Source of the DNA: Linyphia triangularis
Taxonomy: Eukaryota; Arthropoda; Arachnida; Araneae; Linyphiidae
Direction of reading: 5' to 3'
DNA: 64,000 nt
NCBI GenBank assembly: GCA_963978545.1
Contig: OZ021724.1
Span: 99,957,163-100,021,162 of the forward strand
The notes below the pieces were generated by a model, which saw only the letters and a list, made by a program, of their open reading frames with translations, ran no database searches and was not told the DNA's origin. Numbering within the stretch: position 1 is the first letter of the stretch; the number at the start of each line of letters is the position of its first letter. Made by a program: the position numbers and the translations under genes. This document shows positions 35,396-46,854 of this stretch, piece by piece.

Positions 35396-35571
35396 GCCGA
35401 CCAAACGGTATAGTGGTTAGCGTGCTAGCTTCTAGACCGCGAGGTTGCGGGTTCCGAGTCCCGTGTTGGCATGGGTGTTTGTAAATGTATGTTGGCTTGT
35501 TTAATGACGAATGTTTCGGCGCATTATAGCCCTCGTGTTGCTGACTGCGCCAGATAATCTGAATACAACCA
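35396..35571 (+). mobile_element. tRNA-derived SINE family 1
   Basis: It has a complete head (GCCGACCAAACGGTATAG), A box, GGGTTCCGAGTCCC and the ACAACCA tail. The duplication ACCAAGCATTATTT is exact at 35382-35395 and 35572-35585. Confidence 0.95.
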
Positions 35572-35812
35572 ACCAAGCATTATTTTGGTTAACATATTCT
35601 TAAATGTTAGGTCAATTCGTATTGTCAAGTTCGAAAGAAAGATTCACTTCTTTATTAGACTTTGATTTATTAATAATGAAAATTATTATTTTTTAATTAT
35701 TTAAAAAAAAAGAATCAAACATCAATTGTAATTTCACTGAGATAAGTAAAAAGTCTTTTTTTTCTTCTTTTTTTTTAGTTTTCAGGAATGCTATTTATTG
35801 TTAAATCGATAA

Positions 35813-35815
<3 letters not shown>

Positions 35816-35864
<49 letters not shown>
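35816..35864. repeat. (TA)n microsatellite
   Basis: About 24 uninterrupted TA repeats. Confidence 0.97.
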
Positions 35865-35866
<2 letters not shown>

Positions 35867-36029
35867 TGATTAGAAAAAGGCTGATAGTTTAATGCTTAAG
35901 AGGGGGTACGTATTCTATAAATCCTATATCGTGGATGATCTTACATTTATATTAGTTGAAGATCAGGCATTGAATTAAGCTGTCAAGTGTTGCCCTCCTA
36001 TCGAGGTAAATGATCCTTGCCAGCCTATG
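35865..36029. other. Unassigned DNA
   Basis: Nothing recognised between the microsatellite and the SINE. Confidence 0.4.
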
Positions 36030-36213
36030 CTTGGTTGGTTAGTTAATTTGTACGCTCAACGACCCAGTTGAGTGTACAATAACGGATAATCAGGCCTTAT
36101 CTACAGCTTAACGTGGATCCCGAATCAAAACGTCTATCCATGACTAATGAAGAATTCGAACAAGGCACCTCTGGCATGCGATGCCAGAATACTATCCACA
36201 CAGTCATCAGGTA
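36030..36213 (-). mobile_element. SINE family 2, minus strand, diverged
   Basis: The tail is TTGGTTGGTTAG, followed by TACGCTCAACGACC and CAGCTTAACGTGGATCC, as in other family 2 copies read in reverse. The B box reads as GAATTCGAAC, changed from the family form. Confidence 0.75.
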
Positions 36214-36450
36214 GGCTGCTAGCCCGTGCTTGTCACTCACCTAGATATTCTTGTAACATTGTTGTCGTAAGTAAGTAGCTATTGCTAGATATCTCATAGG
36301 TATTCTTCTAAGGATAATCCAAACAATCCATGCATCACATCACATCTACCCACGAAATGTAATGCGACGGAGAACCACAACGTTACAAATTTCAAAAAGT
36401 TTACATCTCTTCATTCTAATTGAGTTGGTTGGTTTTTACGCTCAACGACC

Positions 36451-36929
36451 TATACTAAACTTCAACTTAACTTGACATCACTATACTAAACTTCAACTTA
36501 ACTAGACATCACTTGGACGATAGATCATCACAGTGCTCATAGGTATTTAATCCGTTTTGGCGGAATGAAGACATAATTCTCGCCAAACCTTATAGCCTTT
36601 TCTTCTGTTGTGGTTTGGCGAACATTATGCTTTCACGCCGCCAAAATGGATTGAATACCTATGAGCACTGTGACGATCTACCGTCTAAGTGATGTCTAGT
36701 TAAGTTGAAGTTTAGTATAGACGGTAGATCGTCACAGTGCTCATAGGCATTTAATCCATTTTGGCTGCGTGAAAGCATAATGTTTGCCAAACCCCAACCC
36801 TGTACAGAACAAAAAGCTATAAGTTTTGACAAGAATTATGTCTTCACTCAACTAAAATGGATTAATTACCTATGAGCACGATGAAGATCTATCGTCTAGT
36901 GATGTCAAGTTAAGTTGGAGTTTAGTATA
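36451..36929. mobile_element. Family E MITE with a second E inside its end
   Basis: The outer copy starts TATACTAAACTTCAACTTAAC and ends in the complement at 36929. After only 31 bases an entire second E (36482-36720) is inserted at the TA of CACTAGAC. The outer copy then resumes GACGGTAGATCG. Confidence 0.9.
36482..36720. mobile_element. Family E MITE, inner copy
   Basis: Complete palindromic E element lying inside another E. TATACTAAAC and GTTTAGTATA mark its ends. Confidence 0.92.
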
Positions 36930-37139
36930 GTTGTGTGCCCAATAACGTCTATTCAGACCGGGTCCTGCAACATAACGAGAATTTAGAATTACAACAAGCA
37001 TTCCTGCCTAGCTCCAGGATTCGAACTCGGCACCTTTGGCATGTAAGTATAGAGCGCTAACTACGCAGCTGTCAGGTGGTCATTCTAATAGAAAAAAAAA
37101 AACAGCTATCGAAGAGATATCTAAGGCTCTTCTTATTCA

Positions 37140-37900
37140 GAGCCACTGCCAACCTGATGGCTGAGTGAAAAGATACAAGTAAGCAGTCGCTTTGCCATAT
37201 ACAGTAGAACCTCGATTAACCGTCCCTCTTTCATCCGGAACTCTCTGTTAACCGACCATCCTTTAGTCGACATCAAAAATCTCCCAAATGAGTAATAAAT
37301 CATTTGCCCTTTTTAAAACCGGAATATTTTCCTTTACACTAAATTTGCATAAGTAATGGTGAGGCTTTTGACCGTTTTTCAAAAGGACTGACATGGTTAG
37401 AGCAATAATCATATGCAGATCAAACTGAACTATTGCTTTTAAAAAGACTTCGGGATAGAACCGCGAAACAACGATTATCAAGATTACGACAACAAAAACT
37501 TATTTCCAACAATTATGTCATAAAAAAAATTTAAAAAAAAACATTAAAAACCCTGCATTCAATTAATGAAAATAATTTACTTTTTATTATTTTTTACAAC
37601 TCTCTATTATCCGGCATTTTCGCTTATCCGACCTATCTTCGGTCCGAATTAAGTCGGTTAATCGAGGTTCTACTGCATCCGAATCGTCTGCAATCTTCTT
37701 AATTGAAAATTAAAGAGTAACGGGTCACCAAATAATAAAGAACGTTCATTATTTTGGCAAGTTAAAGCATATTTGGCAACCGGGTTTAGTTCAACATATT
37801 CAAAGTCGTTTTGTAACCAGTTTCAGCCATTTTTTTCACGCCAGACCAGTGGATTAATAATCTACAAAATTTTCTCCACATTCTGTAAAAAAATTCGTAA
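37140..37900 (+). mobile_element. Family B fragment split by a pogo-type MITE
   Basis: 37145-37201 matches the centre of family B (GCCAACCTGATGGCTGAGTG, AAGTAAGC) and 37676-37900 continues it (CATCCGAATCGTCTGCAATC through AGACCAGTGGATT). The pogo-type element lies exactly between the two. Confidence 0.85.
37202..37675. mobile_element. Pogo/Tigger-type MITE, 474 bp
   Basis: The ends CAGTAGAACCTCGATTAACC and its complement are classic pogo/Tigger termini. Left flank TA, right flank CA (decayed TA). The interior is AT-rich; the 72-codon minus frame is not a recognisable transposase piece. Confidence 0.92.
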
Positions 37901-39450
37901 TGAAAATTCTAAACTTGCAATTGACTATTTTTGTTATATTTGAATTAGTGTTAAAATACTTATATTCTTCTTGGAATCGATGGGAAAGTAATCTGCACGA
38001 AAGAAAATCTCTATGGGTTAAAACCTTTAACAAGTTACGCCAATCTGAAATGGATAGCTTTATTACTAATTCTTCTAGAAAAGCACAGTAAAGACAAAGT
38101 CAATTAAAATCCTCCTAAAAAGCTTAATTAAAAAAAAAAAATCAATTTTAACACACTTCTTTTCCATCTCTGTCCATTTCCCACCGTCTCTCTTTAACAC
38201 CCCCCCCCCCATCTCCTCCCTGTTACGCCTCTGCAGACCGTGTGTTTCATTTCAGCAATTACGTTTAATGAAAAAATCGAATCTTGGTTCAGCCCCTCTG
38301 CTAATAGCCCCTCGACCATTAGATGGATATTCCGGGGCGTCTACAGCTAATAGAATGTGAGGGTCGCAATGCCTTTTGTTCCATTGGAAAACAAAGAGCT
38401 GAAATATTATCTAGATTAAACTTTCTCGCTTAGAAATGTGGCTTGATCATTACCTCACATGGGGCACGATTAAGAATGTGATTGGCCAGGAGATGACGCT
38501 TTATCTTGTTTGATGAATCATATATGCCCCAGGTGACGTCATTACATCGCATTGCATTGAAGCAAGCGCACACATCTGAATTGTATTTAAGCGGCTTGAA
38601 TGAAACTGGAAATGTTCATGATAGCTATGGCAAATAATGTTCCAAGACCTTTTTTTTGTTCTAGATGGTGTTGTTTTCTTGGATAGGTTGTCGGGAGGAA
38701 CTGTAAGACTAATTTTTGCTTTTGCTGAACTAAGGTACCACGTTGAAACTTTTTTTTTTTTTTTATTTTGAAGCCACAATAAAATTTTGCACACTTCCCA
38801 AGTATTCCAAAACTAAAATATTTGCATCAGAAAAAAAATTTAAACAATCATATTTAATTAAATAATTAAAACTAATTAAGGTCTTACGACAACGGTCATA
38901 ACTTGAATTGTAATCAATATAACATTTTAATTTTTGTTGCAAATCAAAAACACTGATCTTCTACAGGGAGCCTGCTAGAATTATGACTCTAACTTAGATA
39001 GTTTTTTAATTACATAATTTTGTTTTGTAAACACTAAAAAAAGCATTTTTTTTTTTTTTTTTTTTTGAAAAACCCAAAATTAAAAATTAAATATTAATTA
39101 TTTCAGATATATATTTATTTATGAATATGGTAGGATCTCTGCTCTGAAATATACCCTTTAATATGCCATAATTTTTTTTTAAATCGGTTTCTTTAAACTG
39201 AAACTAAATGGAGTTTTAGTTTTCAATCTATATTTTTCAGAAAAAACACAGTTTGGTGCTGTTGGTACATTACAGTTATAGCTACAGTTATACCTTGTTG
39301 CCATTCAGTTACACTTTAAACTATTAAAACTGTTCCTAAATTATAAAAAATACATAAATAACTATTATTAATGATATACATTTAGCTCATTACAGATAGT
39401 TTCGCTAAGCCTAACGTGAGCGAAAAACAAAACAAAACTTTTTATTTGTG
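37901..39450. other. Intergenic DNA with a possible single-copy block
   Basis: 38160-38640 contains a poly-C run and then about 400 bases with even composition, no homopolymers and no match in the window. 38750 and 39045 are poly-T runs. 38800-39440 is AT-rich. No gene is supported. The 97-codon minus frame at 38501-38794 starts in poly-K and shows no domain. Confidence 0.4.
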
Positions 39451-39452
39451 TA

Positions 39453-40720
39453 CCGTAAAATGGGGTGAATCGGAACACTTTTCAACTTTCAAAGTAAAAA
39501 TCGGTTGTAATAAGAACGTTAATGAACATATTTTTGACATTGAAACTTGGGTCTTACCTTCTTCTTTGAGGATCAACCCAAAAAATGTTAAAAAAACTAG
39601 GACTTTAATTTATTTTGAATTTTTTCATGGTGTTCCGATTCACCCCGCAGAAAGGGGTGAATAGGAACACTCGTTACAATTTATGTCTGATCTTACTTAA
39701 ATGTTTACAGGGTGACAAAAAACAAGTAATAATGCATTGTGGTGAATAGGAACACAAAATTATTATAAAAAAATCATTTAATATGACGGATAAAATGTGT
39801 GTTTGTCAATTATAGTCAAAACAAATCATATATTTGAAAGCGTATCAACTCTTCTACTATAACTCATCCAAATAGTCTTTAAAATTAATAATATTTTTTA
39901 ATATACTTTATGTTTGCGTGGTGTATGACTGCAAATTCCTTAAAATATCTTGAGAAAGGAGAAAAGCATCCTCATTTGATCTCAGAAAATCTCTTCGTTC
40001 ATGGGCGCTTTTTGTAAAACACACTTATATAGCAATAATCTTGTGGGTGTAAAACTTTGCTCACATAGAGTCTTCATACATTTCTCCATATAACTTAATG
40101 ATAACAAAGTCATTTAGAGAAAAGCCACTGGAACAATCGGGTTTTCTGCCATGCGGAAACTAGGCTCCTCTTCTGACGTTTATTCAAGCATGTAATCTTG
40201 ATTACTGTCTTGAAGTGAGTAATTAGACTCTTCTTCAGCCGTTGAATCTTGTGTGGAACATAATCTTGCCAAAAACAGCCCTTTAATATCACTTTTCAAG
40301 TGTTCCGATTCACCCCGCAAATCTCAAAATCGAGACGAGACAAAACATAAAAATTCGTAAAATAAAAAGTTTTTAAAACCAAGTTAAATTAAGTATGGCA
40401 TGCAGTTGTGGATGTTTATTCTTATCTAAAAATATATTAGTTAAGTCTATAGATGATTCATGTTATTAATTATGGGAGAAGTTTTGGAGAGGTTAAAACT
40501 CATTGAATTATATGACGCTGTTTCAGAATTTTTTTATAAAAAAAGGACAGTGTTGAAAACCTCACAAAACATGTTCCAAGATTCCAAAAATGTTAGCCAA
40601 ATAAAAAAAATATATATAATTAATAAAACTGCTTTATTTGTGTAAAATAAAAATTTCTTTATAATTTCAAAAAGTTTCGTTCCGATTCACCCCGCTGTTC
40701 CTATTCACCCCATTTTACGG
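39453..40720. mobile_element. TA-flanked transposon with iterated terminal motif
   Basis: The inverted ends CCGTAAAATGGGGTGAATCG and, reversed, CCGTAAAATGGGGTGAATAG are flanked by TA (39451-39452 and 40721-40722). The inner part of this motif (GGGGTGAATMGGAACA or its complement) recurs at about 39632, 39653, 39738, 40298 and 40679, like spaced transposase-binding sites. The element is 1268 bp. A weak transposase-like trace lies on the minus strand. Confidence 0.87.
39900..40290 (-). pseudogene. Possible transposase C-terminal trace
   Basis: Spliced by eye across stops and a frame change, the minus strand gives acidic sequence (DSTAEEESNYS, TSEEEPSF) followed by LNDFVIIKLYGEMYEDSM. This loosely resembles the C-terminal region after the DDE domain in pogo/jerky-like transposases, where an acidic linker leads to a GDFVLVKF-type segment. 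The match is by memory of a pattern only and may be chance. Confidence 0.3.
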
Positions 40721-40722
40721 TA

Positions 40723-41080
40723 CCTTTACTAAAATGAAAGTAATTTAAAAACTATTTTTGAATTGCTTAAATAAAAAGGTGCCATTTTAAAGACACTGAT
40801 TTGGCACTCTAAGAAGAAAAAAAAAAAAAAAGAGCTGAAATTTGACACTCTAATAATCAACTCACTTGCTGTCATCCAATAGTCTAAAACTTGGCGTATA
40901 GACTTGCAGTCGAAGGCAGTGTATTCTAACACGTTTTGGAGACGAAAAAGTGCTAGTGAATGGCAGGGAAACCTGTGTATTTCTCCTTGTTGTTAAACAC
41001 TATGAATAGTCAATATGAGAACATGCAAATAAGCTGCAACTGCTCTTAGAAGTTGGTAATGCATATAAAAGATTTATATT
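40723..41080. other. Unassigned intergenic DNA
   Basis: Nothing recognised. A poly-A run lies near 40820. Confidence 0.4.
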
Positions 41081-41081
41081 A

Positions 41082-41723
41082 GTCCGAGAGGCGACTGCAA
41101 TTTTTTGAATCTATCGAGCATCATTTTGAATTTTTTATAGAAATTGGAGAAAAGTGAGTAGATTAGGAATCCACTGGTCTGCCGTGGCAAAAATGGCCGA
41201 AACTGATCAAAAATCGACTTGGAATGAGTTGAACTAAAATCCGATTGCCAAATATGTCATAATTTGCCAAAAAGAGAACAAACTTTTTTGTCTGGCAACC
41301 CACTGCATTTTGATTTTCAATGAGAAAAAGCTCAAAAGATTTCTGATTTCTGGCTCGGAAAACTTGTATCTTTTAAAATTAAGCCAAATTGGCGACTTTA
41401 GGTAAGTCATCAGTGACGTAATGTTTATTGCCAATTTGGCTCATTTGTGAAAGATGCAAGTAAGCCATGGCCACACATCCGAATCGTCTGCAACCATCTT
41501 AAATTGAAAATTAAAGAGTGAGGGTTACTAAATAAAAAAAATGCTCATTATTTGGCAAGTTATGGCGCATTTGGCAATTGGATTTAGTTCAACTTATTAA
41601 AAGTCGATTTTTGACCAGTTTTTGGACCAGTGGATTCGTAATCTACTCACTTTTCTCCAATTTCTATAATAAATTCAGAATGATGTTCGATGGGGGTCCA
41701 AAAATTGCAGTCGCCTCTCAGTC
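41082..41723 (+). mobile_element. Family B palindromic TA MITE, copy B4
   Basis: Complete except for a short deletion in the right arm near 41622, where the TCGGCCATTTTTGCC segment is missing. TA flanks both ends. The centre reads AAGTCATCAGTGACGTAA, one half-site intact. Confidence 0.92.
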
Positions 41724-41725
41724 TA

Positions 41726-42535
41726 TGTATAAAACTTTGTTTTTATGGGTTATGTTTTGAACCCCCTCTCCGGCATTTAATATAGTTAAGGGCACAAGGA
41801 AAAACACGATTAAGGTTCGTACATATTGCTACTAGAAAAGGAGAAAAAATCCGGATTTGTTATCACAGAAAAAAAATATGAGACTATTTCGAACTAGTTG
41901 TACAAGCGTTTCAGTATCTTATCAGGTGCCGCAGATGTAGATAACAGCATGATTAACAGGAGCATTTTGGGGAGTTCTCCGCGCCATTTTCGTTTTTATT
42001 TCCCGCTCTTTTTTTTTCCTTCTTCCAGTTCCACTGGCTTTTAATGTTCGATGGCGGGTGCGATAAGAGGTGTTTTCCGTCGAAAAAGGATTCGATTTTT
42101 CATTAGCGCTAATTGGCACAGTGAAAAAGACGTGTTTATTTTCGAAAGAACGAGGTAATTACGCGTGGAACATGAGACAGGAAGAGGTTTTTTTGTGCAT
42201 TCTATTTTGAGTTTTTCTTTTATGGTTTCGAATGCGGTGTCTTCTATAACAAGGTTATAGATTGTCACTTATGTTCAGAGACATACCATCCAGGCTGGTG
42301 CATAAGGTACTTAGTGTCAATTTTATAAAGATGAGAATAAAGCACGGTAAACACCGCATTTTGACAACTTACATGGCTTTCTCAGAATATCCCATTGATT
42401 GTTTCTCATGCTATTATTAACAGCAGCCATTTTCATAATCCCTATACATTGAAACACATATCCCTATTCTTTTTATAAAATGAGTGAAAACTAATAGGTT
42501 GCAACAAATTTGTGTGGCTAATAACACCTCTAATT
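41726..42535. other. Possible single-copy intergenic DNA
   Basis: 41930-42270 has balanced composition, TAGCGCTAATTGG and GGTAATTACGCG blocks, and no repeat match in the window. No coding frame is believable. Confidence 0.4.
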
Positions 42536-42945
42536 TTTTTTTTTTTTAACTATGCGAGTTATTTCTTAAGAAACATGGTTTTACATTACTTCTTGCAAAT
42601 ATCTACTTATGCTTAAAATTTCAGAATTCTACCAGAATTAGAAGCTACTTTCTAAAAAACTTCAAAATTATACTAAAATTTGTTTTAATCAAAATTAAAT
42701 TGAAGTTTTAATATTCTGTTTATAATAAAGCAATATTTTAAAGCAAAATCTATTTATGTTTAGTATTTCAGAGTCCTACGTGTATTGGAAGTCACTTTCT
42801 AAAAAGCATTTTTTTTTTCAATTAATTAAAAAAACTCATCAAACTTTAACATTCTGACTGTATGTTGCAAAACTGGAAGACCACAACTATGTGTAAAATT
42901 TCAGTCCCTATCCTCGGAACTCCTAGTGACTTCCTAGAGACGTCC
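42536..42945. repeat. Degenerate 150-bp direct repeats
   Basis: The pattern ATCTAYTTATGYTTA...ATTTCAGA...CTACTTTCTAAAAA occurs at about 42600 and again at 42748. A third weaker form (TATGTGTAAAATTTCAG then GGAACTCCTAGTGAC) lies at about 42890. It is old and diverged. Confidence 0.5.
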
Positions 42946-43074
42946 CTGGAAGGATGTGTGCTGTATGAGAGTAGCCCAAATACATCAAAACTTGCAAAAC
43001 TAATGAGCATTCTTTTTCACACCGCTCTTTAATTCTCAATGATGAAGAGTATAGACAATTTAACTTCTCTGGCG

Positions 43075-43140
43075 CCAAGTACTTGCATCCTTTAAAAGCG
43101 ACCCCAGTTGGCAATAAGTACTATTTCATCACAGAGTGGC
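43075..43140 (-). mobile_element. Small family B fragment
   Basis: CTTGCATCCTTTAAAAG, then CAGTTGGCAATAAGTAC and TTCATCAC, parallels the centre of B5 in the same orientation. Confidence 0.5.
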
Positions 43141-44046
43141 CACAGAATATGGAAAAATTAGAAATCAGGAAGATTTCTGATTCTAGAAAAAATCATCGAA
43201 ACTTTTTAGGATCACACGAAAATCAGGTAAATGTTCTGTTATTTAAGGCGCGTTTTCCCTTTCATCCGTATTTTGGCGCCATTTTCCCGGAAAATTGTGG
43301 TGGTAATCGTTAGAAGTTTAATGTTAAGGAATAACTTTAGCTTTTGATTCACGCAAATACATTTTTTTTAATTAGTTTATTACGCTAAAGCATACATGTT
43401 CTCTTTAATCAGAATGTCTACACATCTGGAAAAATTGAATAAATTTAAAGAAGAAAAAAATTACCGTAAAATTAGGGAATTTTTTAGAAATCTATCAGGG
43501 AAGTTAGGGAATTATCAGGACATTTTTTTCCTGAATTTTGCTACCACCCTGCATCAGTAATAGTATCCTATATAAGAACTCTTTTATCTCCTTTCCCTTC
43601 CAACAGTATCATCAGTTTGTGAATGTTGCATTCCCTTTGGAGGGGGGGGTTCCATGGAGCGAGCGGTCATCTCTCCTCCCTTTGACAGCAGCACTCTGGC
43701 CGGAGGAGCGTGGATGATGGACGACATATGGAGGGTTTTATCTCCTGCCCGGGCAGATCTCTACCCTTAATTAGTCCTAATTTGCGTAATTAACTTTACC
43801 CGTGATCCGGTCCCTGATATAAAAGGGAGACCCCAGTAATGAACGAGCTGCGATGCTGGAAATCTGCGATGCGATGCTGGAATATTTTCTGGTGAGTTTG
43901 GGTGTGGGCTAAATGGATTAGACTGAGGGTGTGATGGCTCGTTTTACTAGGGCATTGGTGTGAAGGTGTTTGTAGCGCTCGATGGCTAACATCGTTGTGG
44001 TATGAGGTGTGCAAAGCTGTTTTATTCTTCCTTCATGAGCAGGTTC
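43141..44046. other. Intergenic DNA with possible regulatory block
   Basis: 43590-43900 is GC-richer, with an AT-rich homeodomain-like cluster (TTAATTAG, CCTAATTT, GTAATTAAC at 43767-43794) and a TATAAAAG at 43818-43825. The rest is unremarkable. No coding frame is credible. Confidence 0.4.
43760..43835 (+). promoter_or_regulatory. Homeodomain-like site cluster and TATA-like box
   Basis: Three TAATT-core sites in 30 bases are followed by TATAAAAGGGAG. The block sits in single-copy-looking DNA. It is a candidate enhancer or promoter only; AT-rich genomes produce TAAT cores by chance. Confidence 0.3.
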
Positions 44047-44048
44047 TA

Positions 44049-44700
44049 GACTGAGAGGCGACTGCAGTTTTTGGACCCCATCGAACATCATTCTGAATTT
44101 TTTTGTAGAAATTGGTGAAAAGTGTGTAGATTACGAATCCACTGGTCTGCCGTGGCAAAAATGGCCGAAACTGGTCAAAAATAGACTTTTGATAAGTTGA
44201 ACTGAATCCCATTGCCAAATGCGCCATAACTTGCCAAATAATGAGAATTTTTTTTTTTTATTTGGTAACCCTCACTCTTTAATTTTCAATTAAGAAGGTT
44301 GCAGACGATTCAGATATCTGGCGACGGTCCTTCTTGCATCTATTAAAAGGGAGCCAAGTAGGCAATAAATATTACGTCACTGATGACGTAATTTAGCTTA
44401 CCTTTAAAAGATACAAATTTTCCGAGCGAAAGATCAGAAATCCACCCTGCGCTTTTTTTCATTGAAAATCAAAATGCTATGGGTTGCCAGACGAAAAAGT
44501 TTGTTCTCTTTTTGGCAAGTTATGACATATTTGGCAATCGGATTTTAGTTCAACTCATTCCAAGTCGATTTTTGACCAGTTTCGGCCATTTTTGCCACGG
44601 CAGACCAGTGGATTCGTATTCTGCTTACTTTTCTCCATTTTCTATAAAAAAATCAGAATGATGTTCGATGGGGTCCAAAAATTGCAGTCGCCTCTCGGAC
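44049..44700 (-). mobile_element. Family B palindromic TA MITE, copy B5
   Basis: Complete family B element in inverse orientation, flanked by TA. The centre TTACGTCA-N4-TGACGTAA is intact at 44372-44391. Confidence 0.93.
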
Positions 44701-44734
44701 TATTTTGATTCAGGCAGAGATGGTCTATGTAACT

Positions 44735-44938
44735 ACTCTGTTGAAAATTTGGATTTATCTTGTACCGAAAATTGGTCCTTATTTAGATACAACCAATATT
44801 TGATGCTTAGTTTAATGATTTAATGGTGCTACCTCGGAACGTAAGCGCCATTAAATTGGGAATCTAAGCACCGAATGTTGGTTGCAGTTAAATGAAAACC
44901 AATTTTTGGTGCAATGTGGAACAACATTTTGAACAGGG
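44735..44938. mobile_element. CTGTTGAAAA-type MITE, diverged copy
   Basis: It matches the MITE at 45099-45491 in order and length: CTCTGTTGAAAATTTG, CAACCAATATTTGATGC, TTTAATGGTGC, TTTTTGGTGCAATG, and the end TTTTGAACAG. Both arms are inverted copies of each other. Confidence 0.78.
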
Positions 44939-45098
44939 TATTAGAAATTTTACTTTAGAACATTCTTTTATATGCACTTTAAATCTTGACAGATAGTTAA
45001 GGGAAATCGTGATAGCTAAATAGGGTGATTATAAAAAGAATATGCATTATAGTGATAATCACATATTCTTGCTCAAATTACTTTATTACTCTATCATA

Positions 45099-45491
45099 CA
45101 CTGTTAAAAATCTTGTTTCACCTTGCACCAAAAATTATTTCCCATTTAGCTCCAACCAACATTTGGTGCTTAGTTTCACGATTTAATTGTGCTTACTGTC
45201 CGATGTGGCACCATTAAATCGTGAAACTAAGCACCAAATGTTGGTTGGTTGTTTTCAGATTATCTGGCGCCATCAGCAACACGAGGGCTATAATGCGCCG
45301 AAACATTCGTCATTAGACAAGCCAACATACATTTACAAACACCCATGCCTAACACGGGACTCGGAACCCGCAACCTCGCGGTCTAGAAGCTAGCACGCTA
45401 ACCACTATACCGTTTGGTCGGCATCAAATGTTGGTTACAGCTAAATGCTAACCAATTTTTGGTGCCAGGTGGATTCAAATTTTTAACAGTG
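45099..45491. mobile_element. CACTGTTAAAA-type TA MITE split by a SINE
   Basis: The ends CACTGTTAAAAATCTTG and, reversed, CACTGTTAAAAATTTGAA are flanked by TA (45097-45098 and 45492-45493). The inner arms (AACATTTGGTGCTTAG and complement) are inverted. SINE family 1 sits in the right arm; without it the element is about 200 bp, like its neighbour at 44735. Confidence 0.9.
45247..45422 (-). mobile_element. tRNA-derived SINE family 1, minus strand
   Basis: Minus strand reads GCCGACCAAACGGTATAG, with B box and body intact. The flanks ACCAAATGTTGGTT and ATCAAATGTTGGTT form a 14-bp duplication with one change. Its insertion splits a TA MITE. Confidence 0.93.
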
Positions 45492-45493
45492 TA

Positions 45494-46047
45494 CGTATAT
45501 CATACTATTACATGCCTTTAGTACTGAAGGGAATCCAATCTTACTCTTCGATCACGTACACATCTCAAGCAGGCAACACTATGCTCCCACTCTCTGTGCA
45601 GGTGATATTGCAGATCCTGCATAGCAACTAACCATCAGACTGCTGCGATCATCAGGAGAGAAGAAAACGTGTGTGTCGTTCCTCCCTTCTAAATTCCTTT
45701 GTAAATATTTCACCTAAGTTTTTATTAAATATCTTAATTAAAATTGAGTCAAATAAATCTTATCACCTACGCAACCGTCAACAAAAGCACTTTTTCAATA
45801 CGTTTCAAAGTATCTCCCTTGCTCGACTCTCTGCGCAGCACACATCGTTCCACCATGGCTCGGTGGCCCTCGTGTTGCCCTAGGGCCAGTAACCCTAACC
45901 AACCAACCAACCAATCCACCGTGGCCCGGAACAAACGAAACACTTTTACATTGCAAATATTGGAATTGTATTACACTTTGAAAACAAATAACTAAACAAA
46001 AGACATTTTACAATACAAATGTTATATTGTACTTTTTCTTTTCCTAA
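45494..46047. other. Unassigned DNA, possibly LTR-derived
   Basis: 45540-45930 has even composition, an AATAAA near 45752 and a (CAAC)n-like CCAACCAACCAACC at about 45898. It could be a retroelement end, but no repeat copy or duplication supports this. Frames up to 93 codons show no domain. Confidence 0.35.
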
Positions 46048-46051
46048 CATA

Positions 46052-46847
46052 TTGTTGCGTTGTACGGGTTCGAAAGATTTGACGCCAAAGCAGATTAAAA
46101 CTTGCAAAAATTTATTCCAAAATAAATCTTCACAATTCTCTTACAGCTCCAGAACTTCTCGTTCTAGTAGACACAATACAGCTATTTTCACCTCAATAGA
46201 GCACAAAACAGCAGTTAAAAACTTGACAACAACTGCTAAATCGCCGCAAAAGACAATGCAATACAGTTCGCTCAGTATATCCAGTCAACTAATTCAGTGA
46301 CTCAAAATCAGCCAACTAACTCAAGTCAGGAATACAGCTCTCACAATGAACGTTGAGAGACAACTCACTCAGTGATTCAAATTCAACTAACTCCATCACC
46401 CGCTCTCCTGAGCTTTTATAGGGTGACCTGAGAACATACGTGAACCTTCCAGATATAGACATTTGGAGAACTTTCCAGAATGTAGTTGAAAAGTTCTATA
46501 TACATATACAAGGGATACATGTACCGAAAATGTCGCCAAATAGTCGCCAAATTTGGCGACATATGGCGATTTCTCGCCAAATTTGGCGATAAAAATTAGT
46601 CGCCAAAACCATCGCCAACTTGGCTCTATCTCGCCAATTTGGCGAGATTCCCATTACCATAATGTTAAATGCCCTGCCCCTTGAAACTCGCTTCCCAGAG
46701 TTACCTCTGTAAAACCCGTTATCAAGCGATGGGAGGCTCATTGCTGGGAAACAAACCATTGCATTGTCTTATGCGAAATGTACAGAAATTTATCTATTTA
46801 CAAAATTAACACTACGAAATATTTACAAATATACAAAATTCGTAACA
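46052..46847 (-). mobile_element. Solo LTR, family C (Gypsy-type)
   Basis: 796 bp, TG...CA ends on the minus strand, exact 4-bp duplication ATAT (46048-46051 and 46848-46851). A minus-strand TATAAAAG lies near 46422-46430. The U3-like part (46530-46650) has about ten CGCCAA/TTGGCG motifs, some in inverted pairs such as CGCCAAATTTGGCG. This copy is longer than the others because that motif block is fuller. Confidence 0.9.
46422..46431 (-). promoter_or_regulatory. TATA box of solo LTR
   Basis: CTATAAAAGC on the minus strand, in the mid-LTR position expected for the U3/R boundary. The 51-kb copy has TATATAAG at the same place. Confidence 0.6.
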
Positions 46848-46854
46848 ATATAAC

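Larger units (their letters stand above)
36424..37079 (-). mobile_element. SINE family 2 split by two family E MITEs
   Basis: The SINE tail (36424-36450) and head (36930-37079, with B box AGGATTCGAACTC) are separated by nested E elements. A perfect 10-bp duplication TCATTCTAAT (36411-36420 and 37080-37089) shows that both halves belong to one insertion. Confidence 0.88.
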
